Notes: generated from the letters alone by a model not told the origin. DNA of 64,000 nucleotides from JBIIUJ01 sp044340025 (GCA_044340025.1 JBIIUJ010000001.1:1-64000), one strand, 5' to 3'; counted from the first letter of the stretch, positions 37,297-46,918 are shown. Translations and numbers: made by a program.

Positions 37297-38015
37297 AGCC
37301 GGTCCATTCTGTGGCCCTTGCGCGTCCAGCGCAGAAACGGCGGACCGACCCGCTCGCCCTCACGCGACAGGCGCTCGGCGATCTCGCCCAGCACAAAACG
37401 GGTGACGTTTGGCAGGTCGAGGGTCATGGCGTCCTGCAATGCGAACCAGCGAAGGTCCTGAAGCTCTGCGCCATCGCGCGCGGGGCGCTCATCGAGAAGG
37501 CATGTCTCCGCCTCGGCCATGAAGAAGCGCGCGTCGAACCGCTTGGGCCGATAGGGCGGCGTAATGGCGCGCGCCACGAACTGGAGCGGGGCCAGATGCG
37601 GCAGGGCGCCGGAGCAGGCGAACGCGCCCCATGGGCCACGAACCGCGCCCGCATCCGGGTGGCGCACGCCGACGACGAGGCCTGTTTCTTCCCACATTTC
37701 CCGCACGGCGGCGAGCGCGAAGGCCCGTCCCGCCCGGCGCGCGCCGGCCTTCGACAGATCGTCGAGAACAGGCTGCGCCAATTCGCTCGCGGCCGGACCA
37801 AGCCGGTCCTGGCGATCCACCCGCCCCCCCGGAAAGACATATTTGTCGGGCATGAAGTCGTGCCCGCGCGAGCGTCGGCCCATCAGGACACGCACCCCCG
37901 GCCCATCGCGCCGGATCAGGATCAGGGTGGCGGCGTCGCGCGGGCGCGGCGCGCGCGCCGGACGGGTGGGGTCTTTGGGGTCGAAGGGCGCGTCATCGCG
38001 GTCTGGGGCGGCCAT
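37293..38015 (-). CDS. Nudix hydrolase
   Basis: Nudix enzymes cleave nucleoside diphosphates linked to another moiety. The 240-residue protein has PDKYVFPGGRVDRQDRL near residue 56, an insertion, and then the Nudix core AVREMWEETGLVVG around residue 108, in which REMWEETGL matches the REUXEEXGU part of the box. The split and longer domain is like NUDT19-type or coenzyme A pyrophosphatase-related proteins. It lies upstream of the MFS gene with a four-base overlap. The substrate is not predictable from sequence. Confidence 0.85.
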   Translation of the reverse strand: MAAPDRDDAPFDPKDPTRPARAPRPRDAATLILIRRDGPGVRVLMGRRSRGHDFMPDKYVFPGGRVDRQDRLGPAASELAQPVLDDLSKAGARRAGRAFALAAVREMWEETGLVVGVRHPDAGAVRGPWGAFACSGALPHLAPLQFVARAITPPYRPKRFDARFFMAEAETCLLDERPARDGAELQDLRWFALQDAMTLDLPNVTRFVLGEIAERLSREGERVGPPFLRWTRKGHRMDRL

Positions 38016-38086
38016 GCCCGGGTTCTAGCCCGCCTGAGCCAGGCTCCGCCACCGGCGCTCCTGTGTTGACCGAATGCGGGGCTGGC

Positions 38087-39724
38087 TCAGCTTCCGCCGC
38101 GCTGCATGGTCGCCTTCTCGGGCTCGTCAGCCGACACGCTCGCCAGAAGCGCGCGCTCCACCGGCTGGTAGAGCGGCGCACGCCCCTGAGCCAGCGCCAC
38201 CAGGCTAGGCGCGGGCTGGCCCAGACGGCGGTGATAAAGCCAGAGGTTGCTCAGCACCTTCCCGGCATAAATGCGGCTTTCCCCGATCGGATAGCTTTCC
38301 AGAATCAAGAGGGGATCGTTCGGGCCGGTCCAGGTTGCGCGCCAGCGGGCGAAGGCATTGGGCCCGGAATTATAGGCCATGGCCGTTGCGATCAGGCAGC
38401 CGGCCGGCTCTGCGCCATTCAGCAGCTTCTCCAGATAGGCCTGTCCCAGCGCCATGTTCAGAGCAGGGTCAAACAGGAGCTGCGGCTGCTCGCGCAGGCG
38501 GGGATCATCCGCCATCCACGCCGCCGTAGACGGCATCAGTTGCATCAGCCCACGGGCGCCAGCGCGGCTGACGGCGCGCGCATCAAACCGGCTTTCCTGG
38601 CGGATGATGGCGAAGATCAGCGCGCGATCCAGCCGGAAGCCGCCGTGCGGCTGGTGTCCTGGCAGCGGAAAGGCGCCTGCCAGGGCTGTGTCTCCGCCGC
38701 GCTCGGCGATCCGTTGCTGTGCGCCGGTGAGGGCCAGGGCCTCCGCAAGACCCAGGAACGCCAGATCCTCGTCTGGTCGGCCCCCGGCCCAGGCGCGCAA
38801 CAAGGCTGCGTCCGCATCGCCCTGCCTGCCGATCTGGGCGAGCGCGGCTGCGCGTCTGGCCATGGGCCGGCGCCGCGCAAGCTCTTCGCCCATCATGGTC
38901 AGCGTGGCCGGCGCCGGCAGACTGACCGGGGTCGGAAGGCCAAGGCGCTCACGTGCGAGCAGGCCGTAAAAGGTGAAGGGCTCCTCGCCCGCGCGGCGGT
39001 AATTGGTCTGGGCGCGATCGGCCTCGCCCATGGCGTCAGCGGCCCGGGCCGCCCAGAAGTAATGCGCTGCACGCTGCCAGTCATCGCCGTGGGGCCAGTA
39101 GGCGCCTTGTTCGAAATGGTCGGCGGCGACCGCATAAAGCCCTTGGCGGTATGCGGCGAGCCCGGCTGTCCATCGGGCATGGCCCGCAAGGCCGCCGGCG
39201 ATCTCGGCTTCGGCCAAACCCTGTGCGGAGGCGAGCTCGCCGCGAAGATAAGCCAGTGCAGCGGCGCGCACGCGGTCGCGCTCCGCTTGAGTCGTGCCGG
39301 GGGCCGCAGCGTTTGGGCGATGCTGGGCGCGCCATGGCGAAGGCTCGACCCTGCGTTGCGGCACGGCTTGCGGCGCGCGCGGCGCCGGGGCGTCTGCTGG
39401 CTTCAGGGCCAGCGCGGTCTGGTAGATCCGGTCGGCGCCGGGCAAGTCTGAAAAGCGGTTGAGCCAATCAGCCAGCGCCGCATAGTCCGGCGTCTGCCCC
39501 TGGGCGGCCAACGCCTCGCGCAGGACAAACCCCTCCAGCGCTTTGTCCTCAATTGTGGCCAGCGCTGCTTCCCGCGCCGCGACATCGCCGCGTTCGGCCG
39601 CAGCAAACGCCGCCGCATAGGCCGCCGCGTCGCGCTCCGAGAGCGGCGTCAGAGCGTCTGCGCGCGCCACCGGCGCGAACGACAGCGCCGCAAGACAGAA
39701 AATCAGGCTGATGATCCGCGCCAT
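38087..39724 (-). CDS. Soluble lytic murein transglycosylase (Slt/SdpA-like)
   Basis: Lytic transglycosylases cut peptidoglycan glycan strands with formation of anhydro-muramic acid. The 545-residue protein has a signal peptide (MARIISLIFCLAALSFAPVARA), a long helical superhelix region of TPR-like repeats (about 30-350) and a C-terminal SLT domain with catalytic Glu in AIIRQESRFDARAVSRAGAR and GLMQLMPSTAAW, followed by AMAYNSGPNAFARW. It should act in the periplasm. It stands between the Nudix gene and the uracil-DNA glycosylase on the same strand. Confidence 0.92.
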   Translation of the reverse strand: MARIISLIFCLAALSFAPVARADALTPLSERDAAAYAAAFAAAERGDVAAREAALATIEDKALEGFVLREALAAQGQTPDYAALADWLNRFSDLPGADRIYQTALALKPADAPAPRAPQAVPQRRVEPSPWRAQHRPNAAAPGTTQAERDRVRAAALAYLRGELASAQGLAEAEIAGGLAGHARWTAGLAAYRQGLYAVAADHFEQGAYWPHGDDWQRAAHYFWAARAADAMGEADRAQTNYRRAGEEPFTFYGLLARERLGLPTPVSLPAPATLTMMGEELARRRPMARRAAALAQIGRQGDADAALLRAWAGGRPDEDLAFLGLAEALALTGAQQRIAERGGDTALAGAFPLPGHQPHGGFRLDRALIFAIIRQESRFDARAVSRAGARGLMQLMPSTAAWMADDPRLREQPQLLFDPALNMALGQAYLEKLLNGAEPAGCLIATAMAYNSGPNAFARWRATWTGPNDPLLILESYPIGESRIYAGKVLSNLWLYHRRLGQPAPSLVALAQGRAPLYQPVERALLASVSADEPEKATMQRGGS

Positions 39725-39747
39725 CTGGCGTCCTTAAACGGGGCGGT

Positions 39748-39765
39748 GCGCCGCAAAAGCGGCGC
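39748..39765. other. Short hairpin between udg and the lytic transglycosylase
   Basis: GCGCCGC and GCGGCGC form a seven-base stem around AAAA. No T-run follows on either strand. It may be a weak terminator for the leftward glycosylase gene. Confidence 0.3.
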
Positions 39766-39832
39766 GCCTGTCTCGGTCAGGCCGACCCGATGGTCGACAA
39801 GTGCGTAGCTCAATCGGGTGCGCGATCTTCGC

Positions 39833-40615
39833 CTAAAGAGCAACCCCAAGCTCGATCAATTTCTCCTCCAAGGCGAGGAGATCAGACCAGAAGGCCGCTT
39901 TCTGGGCCGGTTGGCGCAAGAGGAAGGCGGGATGCAGTGTCGCGATCGCTGGAACCCCGCCCCCGATCGGCAGTTGAGTCCACCGTCCGCGCAGCCGGGT
40001 GATGCCGTCGCTCACGCCCAGCAGCGATTGCGCGGAGATGCGGCCGGTCAGCACCACCACCTTCGGCTGCGCCAGTGCGATCTGGCGACGGATGAAAGGC
40101 AGACATGCTGCGATTTCAGCCGCGCTTGGATCGCGATTGCCGGGCGGACGCCAGGCGATGACATTGGCGATGTAAAGATTGCGCGCCCGCGCGAGCCCGA
40201 TCTGGGCGACCATGCGGTCCAGCAGCTGACCCGACCGGCCGACAAAGGGTTTGCCCTGGTCGTCTTCGTCGCGTCCTGGCGCTTCGCCCACAATCATCAC
40301 CGGCGCTCCGGCCGTACCGTCTGAGAAGACGGTTGATTTCGCTGTCCGCTTCAGGGCGCATCCTTCAAACGCCCGCAGCGCCGCTTCCAGGTCCTCAAGG
40401 GTCGCCGCATTGGCCGCAGCCGCCTCAGCGGACTGGGCCGCCGCTGCAGCTGGCGGAGCCGCCGCCGCCGGCCTAGCAAGCGCTGGTGCCGGAAGACCAG
40501 CCGCCGCCGTCCTTGGGCGCGGGGAAGGGGCGGGCTCGGCCTCCACGCCGGCAAGCGCCCACCACTCCAGCAGGCTTTCGAGCGCGCGTGCGCGGATGTC
40601 GGCGTCTGGCGTCAT
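39833..40615 (-). CDS. Uracil-DNA glycosylase, family-4-like
   Basis: The enzyme removes uracil from DNA to start base-excision repair. The 260-residue protein has a variable N-terminal 70 residues rich in Ala/Pro, motif A GEAPGRDEDDQGKPFVGRSG at 110-129 and motif B HPAFLLR at 228-234. Only two cysteines occur in the whole chain (Cys86 in FEGCALKRTA and Cys171 in ACLPFIRRQ), so the four-cysteine [4Fe-4S] site of classical family 4 is not present. ATG 40615 was chosen because upstream codons are shared with the divergent gene's control region. Confidence 0.88.
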   Translation of the reverse strand: MTPDADIRARALESLLEWWALAGVEAEPAPSPRPRTAAAGLPAPALARPAAAAPPAAAAAQSAEAAAANAATLEDLEAALRAFEGCALKRTAKSTVFSDGTAGAPVMIVGEAPGRDEDDQGKPFVGRSGQLLDRMVAQIGLARARNLYIANVIAWRPPGNRDPSAAEIAACLPFIRRQIALAQPKVVVLTGRISAQSLLGVSDGITRLRGRWTQLPIGGGVPAIATLHPAFLLRQPAQKAAFWSDLLALEEKLIELGVAL

Positions 40616-40767
40616 CGAGACCGCGTGTAACGCGAAATCGACGCGGCCGCGCGCGCTCTTTTCAGGCTCTCGCCTTGACCAAGCCGGGCGCGCGGGAGAG
40701 ATCAGCCCCAACACAAACCACGATTGCCGGCGCCAAACAGGCGTCTGGATGCTCAGGAGGCTCTGCC

Positions 40768-42432
40768 ATGCCGTTTGACGGCGTTGAACACGAAAGCATG
40801 GAATATGATGTCGTGATCGTCGGCGGCGGGCCTGCCGGCCTTGCAGCCGCCATCCGCCTGAAGCAGGTCAATCCGGATCTGTCGGTCGCCTTGCTGGAAA
40901 AGGGTTCCGAGGTTGGCGCCCATATCCTGTCTGGCGCGGTGATCGATCCCAAGGCTCTCGATGAGCTGCTGCCGGAGTGGCGCACAGCGGCAGACCGCCC
41001 TTTGACGACCGAAGTGTCAAAGGAGGAGTATCTCCTGCTGGGGCCGGCGGGCGCAATCACGATCCCGAACATGATTTTCCCGCCATGGATGAATAACCAC
41101 GGCTGTTTTGTCGGTTCTCTCGGCAATGTCTGCCGCTGGCTTGGCGCTCAGGCCGAAGCCCTGGGCGTGGAAGTGTATCCCGGCTTTGCGGCGGCGGCCG
41201 TGGTTTATGACGAGACAGGCGCCGTCAAGGGCGTCCAGGTCGGCGATATGGGCGTCAACCGGGAGGGCGAAGCCAAGGCCGACTTTACGCCGGGAATAGA
41301 GATCCACGCCAAATACACCCTGATCGGGGAAGGCGTGCGCGGATCCCTCGCCAAGTCTCTGATCGGCAAGTTTGGTCTCGACGAGGGGCGCGAGCCGCAG
41401 AAGTTCGGCATTGGCCTGAAGGAAGTCTGGCGCGTTGCGCCTGAAAAGTTCAAACCCGGCTTCGTGCAGCACAGCTTTGGCTGGCCGCTCGACTGGAAGA
41501 CCGGCGGCGGGTCGTTCCTTTACCATTTTGGCGACGGGCTGGTCTCCGTCGGCTATGTGGTCCACCTGAACTACAAGAACCCGTATCTGTCGCCGTTCGA
41601 CGAGTTTCAGCGCTTCAAGCAGCATCACACCGTGCGCGACACGTTCGAGGGCGGGGAGCGGCTGTCCTATGGTGCGCGCGCGATCACCGAGGGGGGCTAT
41701 CAGTCGATCCCGAAACTGACGTTCCCGGGCGGCGCGCTGATCGGCTGCTCTGCCGGGTTTGTGAACGTGCCGCGCATCAAGGGCAGCCACAATGCGATGA
41801 AGAGCGGCATGCTCGCCGCCGAGGCGGTGGCCGCCGCCATCGCCGAGGGACGAACCCGCGACACGGTGGAGGCCTATTCGGACGCGTTTGAAGACAGCTG
41901 GGTCGCTCACGAATTGCGCCAGGTGCGCAATGTGAAGCCGCTGCTTTCAAGGCACGGCACGCTTCTGGGGCTGGCCCTTGGCGGGATCGATATGTGGTGC
42001 ACCACGCTGTTTGGCGGTTGGTCGCCGTTCGGCACCCAGCGCCACGGCAAGACCGACGCCGCCAGCACCCAGCCCGCCGCGTCGCACAAGCCGATCGACT
42101 ATCCCAAGCCCGACGGCGTGGTGAGCTTCGACAAGCTCTCCTCGGTCTTTCTGTCGAACACCAATCATGAAGAAGACCAGCCGGTTCACCTGAAGGTGGC
42201 CGACCTGGCGCTGCAGAAATCAAGCGAACTGGGCGTCTATGCCGGCCCGTCCAACCGGTATTGCCCGGCGGGCGTTTATGAGTGGCTCGGCGATACCGAT
42301 GCGGACCGGCGGTTCCAGATCAACGCGCAGAACTGCGTCCACTGCAAAACCTGCGACATCAAGGACCCCAATCAGAACATCAACTGGACGACGCCGCAGG
42401 GCGGCGAGGGGCCAATCTATCAGAACATGTAG
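40768..42432 (+). CDS. Electron transfer flavoprotein-ubiquinone oxidoreductase (ETF dehydrogenase)
   Basis: ETF-QO passes electrons from acyl-CoA dehydrogenases via ETF to ubiquinone at the inner membrane. The 554-residue product has the FAD motif VVIVGGGPAGLAAAIRLKQ near residue 14, the amphipathic segment KFGLDEGREPQKFGIGLKEV, a C-terminal [4Fe-4S] region with the cysteines of RYCPAGVYEW and NCVHCKTCDIKDPNQNINW. ATG 40768 follows the strong CAGGAGG site. It is the natural electron sink for the acyl-CoA dehydrogenases at 54096-57082. Confidence 0.96.
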   Translation: MPFDGVEHESMEYDVVIVGGGPAGLAAAIRLKQVNPDLSVALLEKGSEVGAHILSGAVIDPKALDELLPEWRTAADRPLTTEVSKEEYLLLGPAGAITIPNMIFPPWMNNHGCFVGSLGNVCRWLGAQAEALGVEVYPGFAAAAVVYDETGAVKGVQVGDMGVNREGEAKADFTPGIEIHAKYTLIGEGVRGSLAKSLIGKFGLDEGREPQKFGIGLKEVWRVAPEKFKPGFVQHSFGWPLDWKTGGGSFLYHFGDGLVSVGYVVHLNYKNPYLSPFDEFQRFKQHHTVRDTFEGGERLSYGARAITEGGYQSIPKLTFPGGALIGCSAGFVNVPRIKGSHNAMKSGMLAAEAVAAAIAEGRTRDTVEAYSDAFEDSWVAHELRQVRNVKPLLSRHGTLLGLALGGIDMWCTTLFGGWSPFGTQRHGKTDAASTQPAASHKPIDYPKPDGVVSFDKLSSVFLSNTNHEEDQPVHLKVADLALQKSSELGVYAGPSNRYCPAGVYEWLGDTDADRRFQINAQNCVHCKTCDIKDPNQNINWTTPQGGEGPIYQNM

Positions 42433-42489
42433 TCCGGCGGGTCGGCATGCCCGGCTTGGCAGGCCGGCGCGCCCGTGAAAAGGTCTGAT

Positions 42490-44220
42490 ATGCGTCGCCT
42501 CGCTGGTCTTTGCCTCCTCGCCGTCCTCCCGCTCGGGCTGGCCTCCTGCGCAAGCCTGGCCGAGCCCGCAGCCCCGCCTGACCCGGCGGCGGCCCAGGCC
42601 GCGCTCTGGCGCGCCGCGGTGGCAGGCCGCTATGCCGAGCGGCTGCAGGAGCCGGGCAGGGGCGCAGTCTATTACGAGCGGGCGCTTGTCGCGTTCCCTG
42701 AGCGCGAGGCGCTTCGCGGCCGTGCGATCGAAGAGCGCGTCGCCAATGGCGATGTGGAGGCCGCGGCGGCTTTGGCGCGCGGCGTTTCAGGCCGGCCTGA
42801 AGGATTGGCTGCGCTGGCGCTGGCGGCCGATTTCGCGGCGCGTGGCGACTGGGCGAAGGCCCGTGCGCTCACAGAGGGCCGTCGCTTCGGGCAGGCGGCC
42901 GATATCGCCGCCCGGTTCAGCGAGGCCTGGTCGTTTGCAGCTCAAGGCAAGCCAGCCGAGGCCGCCGCGACCGCGGCGGCCGTGTCGCCCGGCTTGCCCG
43001 TGCTGCGCCGGATCGTGCGGGTGCAGGAGGCGGGCTTGCTGGCCGCGCTTGGCCGCACCGAAAGCGCAGAGGCCCTTTATGCGCGGACCTGGGCGGAGGG
43101 CGCGCGCTTCGCGGTGGGTCTGGATGCCTATGGCGCTCTTCTGGAGCGCAGCGGCGCGCGTGAACGCGCGCTCGCGCTCTACGATAGCTTTCTTGCAGAA
43201 CAGCCGGATAACCCCACAATAAATGAAGCCCGCTCGCGATATCTCTCAGGTCGTCAACCGCCGCCTGTGACGCCGGCCCAGGGCCTGGCCCGCGTCTATT
43301 TCGCCCTCGGCTCAGCCATCGCGGCACAGGGCGACGCCAGCGATGCTGTGGCCTATCTGCAGATGGCGTTGCGACTGGACCCAGAATTTCTTGCCGCGCG
43401 CGCCGCTCTTGGGGATGCGCTCGCAATGAGCGGCCGGCAGCGTGATGCGCTGGCGATCTATGCTGGCGTGCCCGCCAAATCGCCTTATGCCGCGATGACG
43501 CGGGCGGATATGGCCTATCTGTTGCAGCAGCAGGGCCGCGCGGGCGCCGCGATCGACATGCTTGATGCCGCCTATGCCGCCACGGGCGCGCGGCGGGTCT
43601 TGCTCGCCAAGGGCGACGTCTTGCGGGCAGAACGCCGATACGCCGAAGCGGAAGCGGTGTTTGATCAGGCGATGCAGACAGGCGGCGCACAGGAAGCGCG
43701 CGCGGACTGGCGTCTCTATTTCGCGCGTGGCGCTCTGCGCGAACGCACGGGACGCTGGCAGGAGGCCGAAGCCGATCTGAAGCGCGCTCTGGAGCTCTCG
43801 CCCGATCAGCCCGACGTCGCCAACTATCTCGCCTACACCTGGGTGGAAATGGGCGTGAATGTCGATCAGGCGCTCGAAATGCTGCGCAAAGCCGTGGCCC
43901 AGCGTCCCCGCTCTGGTCCCATCATCGACAGCCTCGGCTGGGCGCTGTTCAAGCTCGGCCGATACGAGGAGGCGCTCGTCTATCTCGAGCGGGCCATTGC
44001 CCTTTCGCCGGGCGATGTGGAGATCAACGACCACTTGGGCGACCTCTATTGGCGGCTCGGCCGGGAGCGGGAGGCGCGGTTTCAGTGGGCGCGCGCGCTG
44101 ACGCTGGATCCGCCCGATGACGACCGCGCCCTGATCCGCCAGAAGCTTGAACAGGGCCTTCCGCCGAAAGCGCCCCCCACCTCGGCTCACGCCCATGTCG
44201 CCCAATCCGCCGGGCGCTGA
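42490..44220 (+). CDS. Tetratricopeptide-repeat lipoprotein
   Basis: The 576-residue product has a lipoprotein signal (MRRLAGLCLLAVLPLGLASC) with lipobox LASC and mature Cys at residue 20, so it is probably anchored in a membrane facing the periplasm. The rest is built of TPR units, clearest at about 280-330 and from 400 to 540, for example KRALELSPDQPDVANYLAY, GWALFKLGRYEEALVYLERA and LGDLYWRLGREREARFQW. The GTG at 42475 is upstream in frame, but ATG 42490 gives the signal peptide. It overlaps the ispE start by 26 bases. Such proteins often scaffold envelope complexes; its partner is unknown. Confidence 0.85.
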   Translation: MRRLAGLCLLAVLPLGLASCASLAEPAAPPDPAAAQAALWRAAVAGRYAERLQEPGRGAVYYERALVAFPEREALRGRAIEERVANGDVEAAAALARGVSGRPEGLAALALAADFAARGDWAKARALTEGRRFGQAADIAARFSEAWSFAAQGKPAEAAATAAAVSPGLPVLRRIVRVQEAGLLAALGRTESAEALYARTWAEGARFAVGLDAYGALLERSGARERALALYDSFLAEQPDNPTINEARSRYLSGRQPPPVTPAQGLARVYFALGSAIAAQGDASDAVAYLQMALRLDPEFLAARAALGDALAMSGRQRDALAIYAGVPAKSPYAAMTRADMAYLLQQQGRAGAAIDMLDAAYAATGARRVLLAKGDVLRAERRYAEAEAVFDQAMQTGGAQEARADWRLYFARGALRERTGRWQEAEADLKRALELSPDQPDVANYLAYTWVEMGVNVDQALEMLRKAVAQRPRSGPIIDSLGWALFKLGRYEEALVYLERAIALSPGDVEINDHLGDLYWRLGREREARFQWARALTLDPPDDDRALIRQKLEQGLPPKAPPTSAHAHVAQSAGR

Positions 44221-45097
44221 AGAGCGCGCCCCAGCAAAGATCAATCTCTACCTTCATGTCGGGCCGCCGCAGGCGGACGGACGCCATCCGCTCGATAGTC
44301 TGGTGGTGTTTGCCGATGTGGGCGATGTGCTGGCCTGGGCCCCGGATGAAGACTTCGGGTTCGAGATCATGGGTCCACAGGCGGCGGGCCTCAGCGCGGG
44401 CGATGATAATCTGGTGGTTCGCGCCGCACGCTTGCTGTCCCAGCAGCTTGGGCGCCCGCTGACGGGCAGATTGACGCTGCGCAAGCATCTGCCGGTGGCC
44501 TCCGGGATCGGGGGGGGCTCGGCCGATGCAGGGGCGGCGTTGCGCTTGCTGGATCGGGTCTGGAAGGCGGGCGTGCCGCTGCAAGAACTCGCGCGCCTGT
44601 CTGAGCCTCTTGGCGGCGATGTGCCGGTCTGCGTGATGGGCGTGCCGGCGATCATGCAGGGCGGCGGCGAACGATTGCTGCCCGCGCCTCTTTTGCCTGA
44701 TCTCAACGCGGTGCTGGTCAATCCGCTGATTCCCGCGCCGACAGGCCCGGTCTTTCAGGCCTATGATGGGCTCGGCGTCGCGCCCGAGCTTGTGTTGCGC
44801 GCCTTTCCACAGTGTGGGTCGTCGATGTCTGCCATTCAGGCTCTCAAGAGCCGCCGCAATGATCTGGAGGCCGCCGCGCGCTCGCTCGTGCCGGTGATCG
44901 GGGAGGTGCTGGAGGTCTTGCGCGCGCAGGCAGGCGTGCGACTGGCGCGGATGTCGGGCTCGGGGGCGACCTGCTTTGCGGTGTTTGAGACAGCGCTCGC
45001 AGCGCGCGCGGCCGCCAACGTCATCAGCGCCGCGCACCCTGCATGGTGGACGGTGGCGACGCGGCTGATGGGTCACAGCGGGCTGGGGCGGCGATGA
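44195..45097 (+). CDS. ispE: 4-diphosphocytidyl-2-C-methyl-D-erythritol kinase
   Basis: IspE phosphorylates the fourth intermediate of the non-mevalonate isoprenoid pathway. The 300-residue GHMP kinase has APAKINLYLHVGPPQADGRH near the N-terminus, the ATP-binding LPVASGIGGGSADAGAALR and the C-terminal RMSGSGATCFAVFE. ATG 44195 lies within the end of the preceding gene (26-base overlap) and is supported by the normal distance to the AKINL motif. It overlaps the next gene by ATGA, so three genes are tightly linked. Confidence 0.94.
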   Translation: MSPNPPGAEERAPAKINLYLHVGPPQADGRHPLDSLVVFADVGDVLAWAPDEDFGFEIMGPQAAGLSAGDDNLVVRAARLLSQQLGRPLTGRLTLRKHLPVASGIGGGSADAGAALRLLDRVWKAGVPLQELARLSEPLGGDVPVCVMGVPAIMQGGGERLLPAPLLPDLNAVLVNPLIPAPTGPVFQAYDGLGVAPELVLRAFPQCGSSMSAIQALKSRRNDLEAAARSLVPVIGEVLEVLRAQAGVRLARMSGSGATCFAVFETALAARAAANVISAAHPAWWTVATRLMGHSGLGRR

Positions 45098-46164
45098 GCG
45101 CCGGTGTGATCGCGCTCGGCGCGGCGATCCTTGCGATGGGCGTGCTTTCCGCCTGGCTTGCTGGTCGGCTGGCCAGGGCGGCTGGCGTCGCTGATGCGCC
45201 AGATGGCGGGCACAAGGCCCATCTCCGCCCCGTGCCGACGCTGGGCGGTCTGGCCATGGCGCTGGGCTTTGGGCTTTCGCTCTCGGGCTTGCTGCTGCTG
45301 CAGGGCTTCACCGAGGGCTGGCGCCTGCCGCCGGGGGCTCTGCGCGACCTTGTCGGGGTTGTCGGGCTCTGTGCGGGCCTGTTGGCGCTTGGACTTCTGG
45401 ATGATCTGTTCGACCTGCCAGCCAAGTTCAAGGCGGCCATGATCGCCGCGCTTGGTCTCGCATTCGCCAGCCTGTTTGCAACCGTTGACCGGCTGCCGCT
45501 CACATCCGAAATCGGCCTTCAGCTGAATGGCTTCGGCGCCATCGTCGGCACGGCGCTGTGGATTTTCGTCCTGTCCAACACCGTCAATTTCATCGATGGG
45601 TCGGATGGTCTGGCGGCAGGCGCCACTGGGGTCGGGCTGGTCGGCCTTGCGGTGGTGGCCGGCATGGCCGGCAGCGCTGCCGCACTGATGCTGGCGCTTG
45701 CGGGAGTTTCGGCCTGCCTTGGCTTTCTCGCCCTCAATCGACCTCCCGCCAGCCTCTATGCAGGCGATGCCGGCGCGCTTTTTCTGGGCGGTCTGGCCGC
45801 CGGCGCGGCCATCCTGGCGGTGAAGGACGGCGCGGCGCCCTACGCTGTCGCGCTGTGCTTTCTGCCGATGCTGGCGGACGTGTTGCTGACGCTTTTCTTC
45901 CGCTGGCGAAAGCGCCGCGCGCTTCTGTCCGGCCACCGCGAGCATCACTATCAGATCGCCCGCCGGGCAGGGGTGTCAGCCGGCATGGTGGCGGCGGGTT
46001 ATGCCGCGCTTGCCGCGCATTGTGCGCTGTGTGCGGCGGCGGGCAGCCTGTTTGGACCCGCCGGCGCTCTTGTCGCCCTGATCGGAAATTCCCTGGTCCT
46101 GGTCTATGTCTCGATCAAGACGCGCGCTTACGCCGCTGGCGTGGGGCTCGACACCCCGGTCTGA
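45094..46164 (+). CDS. Glycosyl-1-phosphate transferase (MraY/WecA family)
   Basis: Members transfer a sugar 1-phosphate to undecaprenyl phosphate to start cell-wall or O-antigen synthesis. The 356-residue membrane protein has about ten hydrophobic segments, the HLRPVPTLGGLAMALGF cytoplasmic loop, the catalytic DDLFDLPAKFK, SNTVNFIDGSDGLAAG and the last-loop basic region SGHREHHYQIARR. The absence of the MraY-specific murein region and the DGSDGLAAG form fit WecA/RgpG-like enzymes. It starts by ATGA overlap with ispE and its 3' end overlaps the convergent SDR gene by 37 bases. Confidence 0.9.
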   Translation: MSAGVIALGAAILAMGVLSAWLAGRLARAAGVADAPDGGHKAHLRPVPTLGGLAMALGFGLSLSGLLLLQGFTEGWRLPPGALRDLVGVVGLCAGLLALGLLDDLFDLPAKFKAAMIAALGLAFASLFATVDRLPLTSEIGLQLNGFGAIVGTALWIFVLSNTVNFIDGSDGLAAGATGVGLVGLAVVAGMAGSAAALMLALAGVSACLGFLALNRPPASLYAGDAGALFLGGLAAGAAILAVKDGAAPYAVALCFLPMLADVLLTLFFRWRKRRALLSGHREHHYQIARRAGVSAGMVAAGYAALAAHCALCAAAGSLFGPAGALVALIGNSLVLVYVSIKTRAYAAGVGLDTPV

Positions 46165-46910
46165 GCCGCCGCCCAGGCCTTGAAATCTTCAGTTTCCCGA
46201 AACGACAGCACCTGACCTGTCGTGCCCCAACCGGCCGCCAGCATCCGCACGATCATGGGCGCAAGCGCCTCCGGCCGCGGCAGGCTGGCTGGATCTTCGC
46301 CCGGAAACGCCTCGGCCCGCATGCGTGTGGCGACACCCCCCGGGTTGAGAAGGTTCACCCGCATGCCGAGAAAGTCCGTCTCGGCCGCGTAGGATTTCAC
46401 GAGCGCTTCAAGGCCCGCCTTGGATGCCGCATACGGCCCCCAGAACGCACGCGCATCCGTCGCCACGTTCGAGGTCACAAAGAGCGCCCGCGCCGGCGCG
46501 CGCCCCGCGGGGCTGGCCGCCCGCATCAGCGGATCGAGAGACCGGATCAGCCTGTAGGCCGCTGTCAGATTGGTCGCGATCACATTGTCCCAGGTCTGGG
46601 GACGCACATGGCCCACCGGCGACAGACCGCCCAGAACGCCTGCTGCAACCAGCAGCGCATCGATCCGGCCATGACGTTCGAACAAAGCCGCGCCAAGCTG
46701 ATCGATCGCCGCCCCATCTTTCAGATCGAGCGGGACCAGCGTGAGGGACTGACCGCCGGCGCGCGCCTGATCGTCGAGCGCCTCCAACGCTTTCTGACTG
46801 CGCGCGCAGGCGATGACGCGATAGCCCGCCTTGGCCAGCGCCAGCGCGCCAGCTGCGCCAATCCCGCGCGAGGCGCCAGCGACCACGCAGACAGGAGCAT
46901 CAGACGTCAT
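46128..46910 (-). CDS. Short-chain dehydrogenase/reductase
   Basis: An NAD(P)-dependent oxidoreductase of the classical SDR fold, 260 residues. It has the Rossmann GASRGIGAAGALALAKAGY near residues 12-30, DLKDGAAIDQLG, NVIATNLTAAYRLIR and the catalytic region FVTSNVATDARAFWGPYAAS with Tyr and Lys in YAASK. It is of the YciK-like length and type. ATG 46910 is eight bases after the purF stop, so it is probably co-transcribed with purF. Its substrate is unknown. Confidence 0.9.
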   Translation of the reverse strand: MTSDAPVCVVAGASRGIGAAGALALAKAGYRVIACARSQKALEALDDQARAGGQSLTLVPLDLKDGAAIDQLGAALFERHGRIDALLVAAGVLGGLSPVGHVRPQTWDNVIATNLTAAYRLIRSLDPLMRAASPAGRAPARALFVTSNVATDARAFWGPYAASKAGLEALVKSYAAETDFLGMRVNLLNPGGVATRMRAEAFPGEDPASLPRPEALAPMIVRMLAAGWGTTGQVLSFRETEDFKAWAAAQTGVSSPTPAA

Positions 46911-46918
46911 GGCGCGCC

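Noticed and set aside
39803..39825. GCGTAGCTCAATCGGG resembling a tRNA D-arm
   Set aside because: No acceptor stem, anticodon arm or T-arm with GTTCNANNC follows, so it is not a tRNA; it could be chance or a remnant.
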